Positions 7,361 to 13,985 of a stretch of 19,406 bases of DNA are shown in pieces. The stretch lies in assembly GCA_013817115.1 (NCBI GenBank), contig JACDDG010000005.1, positions 1 to 19,406 on the forward strand, in the 5' to 3' direction. Position 1 is the first letter of the stretch; every line of letters begins with the position of its first letter. Origin of the DNA: Parachlamydiaceae bacterium (GTDB taxonomy: Bacteria > Chlamydiota > Chlamydiia > Chlamydiales > Parachlamydiaceae). The translations under genes and the position numbers were made by a program. Below the pieces are notes generated by a model that was not told the DNA's origin, ran no database searches, and worked only from the letters and a program-made list of their open reading frames with translations.

Positions 7361-8389
7361 ATGACGGTTGAATTAGAAGAAGATAAAAAAATCGACAAAT
7401 TTCTAGATGATGTCGCGTTAACAGAATTGCATACGCATTTGGGGTTTGCCATTTCGCCGACAATGCTTTGGGAGATAGCTCACGACCAAGGTATTCTTTT
7501 ACCTACAAAAGACTACTGGGAATTCGTCGAGATGATTACCATTCAAGATTCGAAGTCCTATGAAGAATATTTAAAAATGTATGACTGGACAGAAAAAATT
7601 CAATCATCCCCTGAAGCACTGTTCTTGGGCATCCAAAACGTTGTTTCCGGCGCCTTCAGAAAAAGCAATATTCATACCATTGAAATTCGATTTAACCCTA
7701 TTTTGCGCAATCGCTCTAAAGAAAAAGATTTAGATCACTTGATCGTGTTTGCCTTGCAAGGCATGGAAAGAGCTATGTTGAAATATCCTGTTAAAGCAGG
7801 GATTATATTGATGATGGATCGGCGTTTTACAAAAAAACAAAATGAAGTCATTTTGAATAAGTCTATCAAATACAAAAATCGCGGAGTCATTGGAATTGAT
7901 TTAGCGGGACCAGTTGAACTCAATGAACATTCTCGCAGTTTTAAGCCTAGAGACATTGCCGACCTAATTCAAGAAGCTAAAAATCATGACCTTGGTGTTA
8001 CCATTCATACTGGAGAAGCTACAGGGTCAGAAGAAATGTGGGAGGTTATCGAGGAACTACAGCCTGATCGCATCGGTCATGGTATCGCAAGCGTTAACGA
8101 TGAGAAATTATTAAAACATCTTGCTGAAACGAAAATTGTGCTGGAAACATGTCCAATTTCTAATCTGAATACAAAGCTTGTAAAAGACTATGATGAACTG
8201 CGCCACATTTATAGTACCTTCAATAAGTATAACATTCCGTACACGATCAACACCGATGGTCCGGAAATGCAGCTCATATCACTTAGAAAAGTATTTATGA
8301 CCCTTTATAAAGAGAAAATTTTAAGTGCAGAAAATTTAATTAAGGCAAATGATATAGCCAAAAATGCGAGTTTTATCAAAAATGCTTGA
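7361..8389 (+). CDS. add: Adenosine deaminase family protein
   Basis: A 342-residue TIM-barrel amidohydrolase; family members deaminate adenosine to inosine. Metal ligands and catalytic residues are in place: H24 and H26 (TELHTHLG), H216 and E219 (THTGEA), H240 (DRIGHG) and D299 (NTDGP), spaced almost exactly as in animal adenosine deaminase. CPISN is at 264-268. The acid that normally follows the last metal Asp is Gly (G300), so substrate may differ, for example 6-aminodeoxyfutalosine. I place the start at ATG 7361 because GGAGG ends five bases upstream and the 63 codons before it derive from a brnQ remnant. The stop overlaps the start of guaB by eight bases, so the three purine genes are one operon. 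Known Chlamydia species also group add with guaA and guaB. Confidence 0.85.
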   Translation: MTVELEEDKKIDKFLDDVALTELHTHLGFAISPTMLWEIAHDQGILLPTKDYWEFVEMITIQDSKSYEEYLKMYDWTEKIQSSPEALFLGIQNVVSGAFRKSNIHTIEIRFNPILRNRSKEKDLDHLIVFALQGMERAMLKYPVKAGIILMMDRRFTKKQNEVILNKSIKYKNRGVIGIDLAGPVELNEHSRSFKPRDIADLIQEAKNHDLGVTIHTGEATGSEEMWEVIEELQPDRIGHGIASVNDEKLLKHLAETKIVLETCPISNLNTKLVKDYDELRHIYSTFNKYNIPYTINTDGPEMQLISLRKVFMTLYKEKILSAENLIKANDIAKNASFIKNA

Positions 8390-9452
8390 CTTTACAGTTG
8401 AAAAATTCCTTACATTTGATGATGTCTTGTTGATGCCCAATTATTCTGAAATTGTGCCTGTAGATGTTGACTTAAGAACTGAACTATCTTCAAAGCTGAT
8501 TTTAACTATTCCGATTCTATCAGCTCCCATGGATACTGTCACAGAACAGAATATGTTGATAGCATTAGCTAGGCAGGGTGGGCTGGGAATCTTACATCGG
8601 AATCTTCCGATTGCTGAACAGGCCCAAATGCTTAAGGAGGTCCTTGACTTGGAGCTTAAGGCTGGAGCTGCTGTAGGGGTAGGCGCTGACTTTAAAGAAC
8701 GGGTCGACGTATTGGCAAAACTGCGGCCTTCTACTATTTGCATCGATTCTGCACATGGCCATACAAAAAACGTTATTGAAGCGACTCGTTACATTAAACT
8801 GCAGTACCCTGAAATTTATTTGGTTGTCGGAAATACAAGCACTTATGCCGGCACTAAAGCTCTGTTTGAAGCCGGAGCTAGTGCAGTTAAAGTTGGTATG
8901 GGTTCCGGATCGATTTGTACCACAAGGATCATGTCCGGAGTCGGAGTACCTCAACTTTCAGCGATCATTGAAGCAGCCAAAGCAGCGCGAGAATTTCAGC
9001 GTCCAATCATTGCCGATGGTGGCATAAAAACTAGCGGTGATATCGTAAAAGCTTTAGCCGCTGGAGCTTCTGCAGTCATGTTAGGCTCCTTACTTGCCGG
9101 AACCGACGAGTCGGTTGGTGAAATTGTCGAACTCCAAGGCAAGTACTACAAATCCTACAGGGGAATGGGATCTGTAAAATCCATGGTAAAGGGAAGTGCC
9201 TCACGCTATGGTCAAGAGTATAACGAAGGGCAAGAGAAGTTTATGGTTCCGGAAGGTGTTGAGGGATTAGTGCCAAGTCGGGGTCCACTTGATCTTTGGC
9301 TTAATCAATTAATGGGGGGATTGCGTGCGGGTTTTGCTTATCTTGGATCAAAAGATCTGAATACCTTACACGAAACTGCTCGCTTTATCCAAATCACCCA
9401 AGCAGGCGTAATTGAATCTAAACCCCATTCCATTTTGCAAGGTTGTATATGA
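8382..9452 (+). CDS. guaB: IMP dehydrogenase lacking the CBS (Bateman) domain
   Basis: This enzyme oxidises IMP to XMP with NAD+, the committed step to GMP. Landmarks: [10 protein letters not shown] (10-19), catalytic loop GSGSICTTR with Cys179, ADGGI, the flap with SRYGQ, and [15 protein letters not shown] near the C-terminus. It has 356 residues where most IMP dehydrogenases have nearly 500; the missing part is the CBS pair, which would sit near residues 82-92, as in the short chlamydial and Borrelia enzymes. The loop has GSGS where GPGS is usual. Start: ATG 8382 overlaps the add stop by eight bases (translational coupling); ATG 8364 would add six residues and has no better ribosome site. 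It overlaps guaA by four bases. Confidence 0.93.
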   Translation: MLDFTVEKFLTFDDVLLMPNYSEIVPVDVDLRTELSSKLILTIPILSAPMDTVTEQNMLIALARQGGLGILHRNLPIAEQAQMLKEVLDLELKAGAAVGVGADFKERVDVLAKLRPSTICIDSAHGHTKNVIEATRYIKLQYPEIYLVVGNTSTYAGTKALFEAGASAVKVGMGSGSICTTRIMSGVGVPQLSAIIEAAKAAREFQRPIIADGGIKTSGDIVKALAAGASAVMLGSLLAGTDESVGEIVELQGKYYKSYRGMGSVKSMVKGSASRYGQEYNEGQEKFMVPEGVEGLVPSRGPLDLWLNQLMGGLRAGFAYLGSKDLNTLHETARFIQITQAGVIESKPHSILQGCI

Positions 9453-10948
9453 TTTTAATTGTCGACTTCGGGTCTCAAACTGCTCATTTAATTGGAAGAA
9501 GACTACGGCAACTAGGCATTGTGACGATGCATGTTTCCCCAGAACATGCTCTGGATAAAGTGGCTGAACATAAACCAAAAGGGATCATATTTTCCGGTGG
9601 TCCAGCTTCAGTCAATGAAATGAACTCTCCTACAATTGATTTAAAGATTTTCGATCTGGGGTTACCGATTCTTGGTATTTGCTATGGTTGGCAGTTGATG
9701 GCCAAACTTTTAGGAGGAGTAGTTATCCAAGAAAAGAAAGAATATGGTCCAGAGAAAGTTAATTTTTATGGAAATTTCTTAGGTCTATCAGGTCCCACTA
9801 CGTCCACAGTAATCATGTCTCATGGCGATTGCGTGACCACGCTGCCTCCTTTATTTGATGTGACAGGATCGACACAAAATGTAAATTGTGCTGCAGTAGT
9901 TAATCAGCAAAAAAACTTCTATGGCTTACAATTTCATCCAGAAGTCCATGACACAGAAAGTGGCACAGAAATTTTAAAATATTTTGCCTTAAATATTGCA
10001 GGATGTTCATTCACGCCTGAACATTATGATCTCGAAAAGATGGTGAAAGAACTCCGTACCAAGATTAAAGAATCCAAAGTTATTTGCGCAGTGTCAGGGG
10101 GGGTTGATTCGACTGTTGCTGCTGCGTTGATCCATAGGGCAATAGGCGAAGATCTTTATCCGATCTACATCGAAAGCGGATTAATGCGCATCGGTACAGC
10201 AAATAGGGTCAAATCATTATTTAAGAATGCTCGCATCGTCCATGCCGAAAAACTATTTATCGAGAGTTTAAAAGGGATTGTCGATCCGGAAGAAAAACGA
10301 AAAATGATTGGAAAATTGTATGTTGATCTTTTTGAGAAGGAAGCGGCTCTTATCCCTGGTGTTACATTTCTCGGCCAGGGCACAATTTATTCTGATGTCA
10401 TTGAATCAAAAGGGACACAGCTATCCTCTCATATAAAATCGCATCACAATGTTGGCGGTTTACCAGATACTCTATCCTTAGAGCTATTAGAACCCTTAAG
10501 AGGTTATTATAAGGATGAAGTCAGGGAAATTGGAAGACTACTCGACCTCCCCAGTAGCATTTTGGAAGAGCATCCTTTCCCTGGGCCCGGTTATGCAATA
10601 CGCATTCGCGGCGAAGTAACACCTATCAGGTTACAACAAGTTATCCATGCAGATGCTATTCTTATTGAAGAGTTAAACAAAATAGGCTTATATAACCAGC
10701 TTTTTCAGTGTTTCCCTGTAATGACCGGAGCCTATAGCACTGCCGTTAAAGGAGATGAAGGGGTATTCGCGGAAGTTATAGCTATAAGAGCTTATGAATC
10801 TAAAGATATTATGACATCCAGATGGGCACGCCTACCATATGAAGTTTTACAAAATATTTCTTCGCGTATAGTCAATGAAGTCCCTGATATTTCCCGGGTT
10901 GTCTATGATATCTCCACTAAGCCACCAGCAACCATGGAATGGGAATAA
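9449..10948 (+). CDS. guaA: GMP synthase (glutamine-hydrolysing)
   Basis: Makes GMP from XMP, ATP and glutamine in the cytoplasm. The 499 residues cover both halves. The class I glutamine amidotransferase domain has DFGSQ (6-10), nucleophile Cys78 in GICYGWQ, and His163/Glu165 in FHPEV. The ATP pyrophosphatase domain has the P-loop SGGVDST (216-222). The dimerisation tail has HPFPGPGYAIRI and ends STKPPATMEWE, close to the universal C-terminus. The start ATG 9449 shares ATGA with the guaB stop; a TTG two codons earlier (9443) is less likely. Full length, no missing residue seen. With add and guaB it turns adenosine-derived IMP into GMP; the inosine-to-IMP step is not encoded here. Confidence 0.96.
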   Translation: MILIVDFGSQTAHLIGRRLRQLGIVTMHVSPEHALDKVAEHKPKGIIFSGGPASVNEMNSPTIDLKIFDLGLPILGICYGWQLMAKLLGGVVIQEKKEYGPEKVNFYGNFLGLSGPTTSTVIMSHGDCVTTLPPLFDVTGSTQNVNCAAVVNQQKNFYGLQFHPEVHDTESGTEILKYFALNIAGCSFTPEHYDLEKMVKELRTKIKESKVICAVSGGVDSTVAAALIHRAIGEDLYPIYIESGLMRIGTANRVKSLFKNARIVHAEKLFIESLKGIVDPEEKRKMIGKLYVDLFEKEAALIPGVTFLGQGTIYSDVIESKGTQLSSHIKSHHNVGGLPDTLSLELLEPLRGYYKDEVREIGRLLDLPSSILEEHPFPGPGYAIRIRGEVTPIRLQQVIHADAILIEELNKIGLYNQLFQCFPVMTGAYSTAVKGDEGVFAEVIAIRAYESKDIMTSRWARLPYEVLQNISSRIVNEVPDISRVVYDISTKPPATMEWE

Positions 10949-11074
10949 GAAATAGTCCCCTAGAGACTCTTAATTTACTCGCAAAATTTACGATGTTGGG
11001 ACCACTCAATTTACGCCTAATGCGATTTCATTAAAAGATGTGAATGCTTATATTTGCAAAAAAGATTAAATTTA

Positions 11075-11103
11075 TTTATATACTAATACAAATCGAGTAT
11101 AAT
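11075..11103 (+). promoter_or_regulatory. Predicted promoter of the pterin operon
   Basis: TTTATA (11075-11080, 4/6 to the -35 consensus), 17 bases, then a perfect TATAAT (11098-11103). The expected start near 11110 leaves a leader of about 60 bases before the TTG start at 11171. It indicates that the pterin genes can be expressed separately from add-guaB-guaA. Confidence 0.6.
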
Positions 11104-11155
11104 GAAGAAGGTGAGAAAAATATGCACTGGAAGTTATGATTCAGTCTACGAGTGG

Positions 11156-11165
11156 AGGAGGTGAT
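11156..11165 (+). promoter_or_regulatory. Perfect Shine-Dalgarno deciding a TTG start
   Basis: AGGAGGTGAT is a 10-base match to the 16S rRNA tail. It lies nine bases (from GGAGG) before TTG 11171, so it supports this unusual start codon; there is no ATG nearby in frame. Confidence 0.75.
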
Positions 11166-11170
11166 TTAAG

Positions 11171-11599
11171 TTGGCAATAAATAAATCTATATATCTTATA
11201 TGCAGAAAGCATTTTAATGCTGCTCATCGGCTGCATAATCCGAACTATTCTCCAGAGAAAAATCTTGAAATCTTTGGTCTTTGTAATAGTAAAAATGGTC
11301 ATGGACATAACTACATTCTAGAGGTCTACATCAAAGGCGAAGTCGAGCCGGAAACTGGATTTGTGATGAATCTTGTCGAGTTAAAGTCCATTGTAGAAAA
11401 AGAAATTATACTAGAATGCGATCACAAACATTTAAATCATGATGTTGAATGGCTGAAAGACATTAACCCTACAGCTGAAAATTTAGCCGTCGCTTTCTGG
11501 GAGCGATTAGTAAATCAATTTCATAAAGAAGTGAAATTGCATAAAATTAGGTTATATGAGACAGAAAATAATATTGTTGAGTATAAAGGGGGGGAATAA
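11171..11599 (+). CDS. 6-pyruvoyl-tetrahydropterin synthase
   Basis: A 142-residue member of the PTPS/QueD family, converting dihydroneopterin triphosphate to 6-pyruvoyl-tetrahydropterin (or, in QueD, to carboxytetrahydropterin). Zinc ligands are H19 (NAAHRLH), H44 and H46 (NGHGHNY). The catalytic Cys38 sits in FGLCNSKNGHGHNY and the D84-H85 pair in CDHKHLN; E130 is in LYETENNIVEYKG. FGxCNxxNGHGHNY, the MNL segment and the YETxNNIVxYKG tail resemble animal PTPS much more than E. coli QueD, whose catalytic Cys lies in a CGRLHGHS context. That favours a biopterin rather than a queuosine role. It starts at TTG behind a perfect ribosome site and is followed after three bases by GTP cyclohydrolase I. 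Confidence 0.9.
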   Translation: MAINKSIYLICRKHFNAAHRLHNPNYSPEKNLEIFGLCNSKNGHGHNYILEVYIKGEVEPETGFVMNLVELKSIVEKEIILECDHKHLNHDVEWLKDINPTAENLAVAFWERLVNQFHKEVKLHKIRLYETENNIVEYKGGE

Positions 11600-11602
11600 C
11601 TT

Positions 11603-12226
11603 ATGGGTTCTTTTGATTTCGAAGATTTACCTGATGATAGCCCTAAAATTGTTAAACTTGCTTATCATGTTGAGGCAATACTTAAACTACTGGGAGAAGA
11701 TACGAATCGCGAAGGTTTATTAAAGACTCCAACACGCGTGGCTAAGGCGATAGAATTTCTAACAAGTGGCTCTCGAAATGGAAACGAAGAAAGTGGAAAT
11801 GGCATTGAAAAACTTCTCTCTAGTGCCGTATTTACTCATGAATATGATGAAATGGTATTGGTAAAAGACATAGAATTTTATTCTCTTTGCGAACATCATT
11901 TACTACCTATGTATGGGAAAGTGCATATCGCCTATATTCCTAACGGTAAAGTCGTTGGACTTTCGAAAATTCCTCGCTTGGTGGATGTTTTCGCCCGGCG
12001 TTTGCAGGTCCAAGAAAGATTAACAACAGAGATAAGAAATGCTCTTCAAACTTATCTCGATCCGAAAGGGGCCGCGGTTATGATTCAAGCACATCATATG
12101 TGTATGATGGTGCGCGGAGTACAAAAACAACAGTCAACAACTATGACAGTTGCCCTTTCCGGAGATTTTTTAACTGATTTAAAAACTAGAGAAGAATTTA
12201 TGCTCATGGCTCTTCATAAAGCTTAA
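11603..12226 (+). CDS. folE: GTP cyclohydrolase I
   Basis: Opens the purine ring of GTP to give 7,8-dihydroneopterin triphosphate, the first step of folate, queuosine and biopterin synthesis. In 207 residues the zinc site is complete: C96 and H99 in SLCEHHL and C167 in HHMCMMVRG, with conserved H98 and H165. [12 protein letters not shown] (38-49) and [20 protein letters not shown] (119-138) are family hallmarks, as is the C-terminal ALSGDF. It is the classical zinc-dependent type IA enzyme. It begins three bases after the PTPS stop with a G-run as ribosome site. Between PTPS and a sepiapterin-reductase-like gene, its product most simply feeds tetrahydrobiopterin; folate use is also possible. 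Confidence 0.95.
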   Translation: MGSFDFEDLPDDSPKIVKLAYHVEAILKLLGEDTNREGLLKTPTRVAKAIEFLTSGSRNGNEESGNGIEKLLSSAVFTHEYDEMVLVKDIEFYSLCEHHLLPMYGKVHIAYIPNGKVVGLSKIPRLVDVFARRLQVQERLTTEIRNALQTYLDPKGAAVMIQAHHMCMMVRGVQKQQSTTMTVALSGDFLTDLKTREEFMLMALHKA

Positions 12227-12233
12227 AATTGGA

Positions 12234-12956
12234 ATGAAAATGAATATAATTGTTACCGGAGCAAGTCGCGGGATTGGTTTTCAGCTTGTTAAAGCATTTG
12301 TAAGAGAGGGGCATGCCGTTGTGGCTATAGCAAGAAATGAAGAAAAGCTTAATGTGCTCCTTTCAGAATGCCAAAAGGAGGTTCCAGAAGCTCGTGTTTA
12401 CCCATTATCATTTGATTTAGCTTTACTAAGTAAAGGTGCAAAAGATTCTGATTTTCTTGAGCTGATTTTGAAAGCAATTCCTTCAGTGGATATTTTAGTG
12501 AATAATGCCGGGCTTTTAATCAACCAGCCCTTTGATAAGCTAACAGTCCAAGATTTTTTAGAAACCTATACAGTGAATCTTTTTTCAATTGTGTCTTTGA
12601 TTCAGTTACTTCTTCCAATCATGGGCAAAAATCAATTGGGTCACATAGTCAACATTAGTAGTATGGGCGGAGTCCAAGGAAGTGGTAAATTTCCGGGTTT
12701 ATCAGCCTATAGTTCTAGCAAATCTGCTCTAAATTGCTTGTCGGAATGTCTAGCCGTTGAATTGCAAAATCTTAATATCAGAGTGAATTGCCTTGCGCTA
12801 GGAGCTGTGCAGACAGAAATGTTGGCTCAAGCCTTTCCTAATTTTAAGGCCCCATTAACAGCGGAGCAAATGGCTCAGTTCATTGCAGAATTTTCGCTCA
12901 CAGGGCACCGTTATTTTAATGGCAAGATTATTCCCGTATCATCTTCGACTCCATGA
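12234..12956 (+). CDS. Short-chain dehydrogenase, probable sepiapterin/pyruvoyl-tetrahydropterin reductase
   Basis: A 240-residue classical SDR. The cofactor loop is TGASRGIG (8-15) with R12, NNAG is at 90-93, and the catalytic residues are Ser142/143 (NISSMGG), Tyr159 and Lys163 (YSSSK). AIARNEEKL after the second strand, with Arg, suggests NADPH. The family fold alone does not give the substrate. I infer reduction of 6-pyruvoyl-tetrahydropterin to tetrahydrobiopterin because the gene starts seven bases after folE, downstream of PTPS, and because bacterial sepiapterin reductases have this size. Alternatives are a dihydromonapterin reductase or an unrelated SDR. The start may be 12234 or, with GGA six bases upstream, 12240. 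Confidence 0.85.
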   Translation: MKMNIIVTGASRGIGFQLVKAFVREGHAVVAIARNEEKLNVLLSECQKEVPEARVYPLSFDLALLSKGAKDSDFLELILKAIPSVDILVNNAGLLINQPFDKLTVQDFLETYTVNLFSIVSLIQLLLPIMGKNQLGHIVNISSMGGVQGSGKFPGLSAYSSSKSALNCLSECLAVELQNLNIRVNCLALGAVQTEMLAQAFPNFKAPLTAEQMAQFIAEFSLTGHRYFNGKIIPVSSSTP

Positions 12957-13017
12957 AATTTTATTGACTAGGCAGATGTGGCTCTTCATATCTCCTTAAA
13001 TTGTCCTCAAATCTTTA

Positions 13018-13029
13018 GAAGATATCTTC
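13018..13029. promoter_or_regulatory. 12-bp perfect palindrome, possible operator
   Basis: GAAGATATCTTC lies in the 215-base gap between the SDR gene and the NADAR gene. It might be a regulator site for the latter, but no convincing -35/-10 pair was found beside it. Confidence 0.3.
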
Positions 13030-13171
13030 CGAATAATAAATAAAAAATATGTCATAGATTCATTCTATTAAATTTTTATCTGTTTGCTTAAATGGTGTGA
13101 CTAAATTCTTTTTTATGCTAACATTTAATTAAGTGTAATTTTTGTTAAATCAATGAAGTAATAAGGTGATT

Positions 13172-13762
13172 ATGATTAATGAATGTAAACTCGTTGGGTG
13201 CTCAAACTTTCCTGCTTCAGGTTTTGAAGCTTGCAATAGGACTCACGGGGCAATATTAGATAAAGTGAGAAATACTCAAGGTAAAATTGAATTTTATGGG
13301 AAACAACAGCCCTACTATGAGCTTACCAATTTTTATGAAAATAAGAGAAATTCAAATCTTAAAATGATTCATTATAAAGGGAATAACTTTAAAACTAGTG
13401 AACATGCTTTTCAGTTTGAAAAATTTAATTATGGTAGTCAGCAAGCTCAGCAAGTGGGTCTGCAAATATTAAGTGCACAAACTCCCAGAGAGGCCTTTGA
13501 TATTGCCCAAAAAAACGCACATCTTATCAGAATAAACTGGCAAGAGGAAAAGGATAGCGTTATGTACGAAATTGTTAAATCTAAATTTTCACAGAGCAGC
13601 AGGCACTTAAGAAATGTTATATTGAAAACTGACAATGCTATTCTCGTCGAAGCTAGTCCTCTGGATTCCTATTGGGGTTACGGTGTCAACGGTCAAGGAG
13701 AAAATAAATTGGGCCGAATTTTAATGCGAGTTAGGGAAGAGATGAAATTGAATCTTTACTAA
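13172..13762 (+). CDS. NADAR-domain protein with N-terminal Cys/His knuckle
   Basis: A 196-residue protein whose main part (about 37-192) is a NADAR/YbiA domain. IEFYG...YELTNFY opens it, FKTSEHAFQFEKF is the conserved centre, and SYWGYGVNGQGENKLGRILMRVR closes it (quoted in pieces: YWGYGVNGQGENKLG). NADAR enzymes cleave N-glycosidic bonds: YbiA acts on unstable riboflavin intermediates, and others remove ADP-ribose from guanine bases as antitoxins to DarT-type toxins. The N-terminus has C5, C10, C21 and H25 in a C-x4-C-x10-C-x3-H pattern, a possible zinc knuckle absent from E. coli YbiA. ATG 13172 is preferred over GTG 13166 since AAGG lies five bases before it. No toxin gene is adjacent, so the partner is unknown. 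Confidence 0.88.
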   Translation: MINECKLVGCSNFPASGFEACNRTHGAILDKVRNTQGKIEFYGKQQPYYELTNFYENKRNSNLKMIHYKGNNFKTSEHAFQFEKFNYGSQQAQQVGLQILSAQTPREAFDIAQKNAHLIRINWQEEKDSVMYEIVKSKFSQSSRHLRNVILKTDNAILVEASPLDSYWGYGVNGQGENKLGRILMRVREEMKLNLY

Positions 13763-13792
13763 AATCGTTATTTAGATGGAAACATGCTAAGA

Positions 13793-13828
13793 GGCAAAGA
13801 TTGAGTTTTAACTTCTTTGTCTTTTATA
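13793..13828 (+). terminator. Intrinsic terminator after the NADAR gene
   Basis: GGCAAAGA (13793-13800) pairs with TCTTTGTC (13814-13821) with one mismatch, and inside it AGTT pairs with AACT. TTTTAT follows immediately and another T5 is a little further on. It lies 30 bases past the NADAR stop. Confidence 0.5.
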
Positions 13829-13907
13829 GCTTTTTGATTTTAGAAGTGCCTTGTAGATCTCATTAATCCAGAAAAAGTTAAATCGTTTTAATGTTTTTTT
13901 TGTTGCT

Positions 13908-13956
13908 TATAATGTTGAAACAGAGTATCCTTTTGTAAAGGATTAGATTTATCCTT
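13908..13956 (+). promoter_or_regulatory. -10 element and leader dyads before the NTT gene
   Basis: A perfect TATAAT (13908-13913) precedes the transporter gene, though its -35 is poor. Just downstream are two overlapping alternatives: ATCCTTT-TGT-AAAGGAT (13927-13943) and AAGGA-N9-TCCTT (13938-13956). The second has the same spacing as the dyad in the brnQ promoter. In RNA the two stems exclude each other, so either an operator or a leader switch is possible. Confidence 0.45.
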
Positions 13957-13985
13957 ACGTCTTTGGCGAGTAGTCAACAGGCAAC

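Noticed and set aside
8441..9027. Several open frames on both strands inside guaB
   Set aside because: All overlap a fully supported guaB reading frame and show no independent start signals; they are shadow frames.
10983..11069. Short frame after guaA reading TTQFTPNAISLKDVNAY and a stop, which looks protein-like
   Set aside because: Only about 29 codons with no start, no ribosome site and no family I recognise. It may be a gene remnant, but I cannot support it.
11171..12226. Queuosine (QueD/FolE) interpretation of the PTPS and GTP cyclohydrolase pair
   Set aside because: Kept as an alternative only: the PTPS active-site context is of the biopterin type and the third gene is an SDR, while queC, queE and queF are absent from the window.
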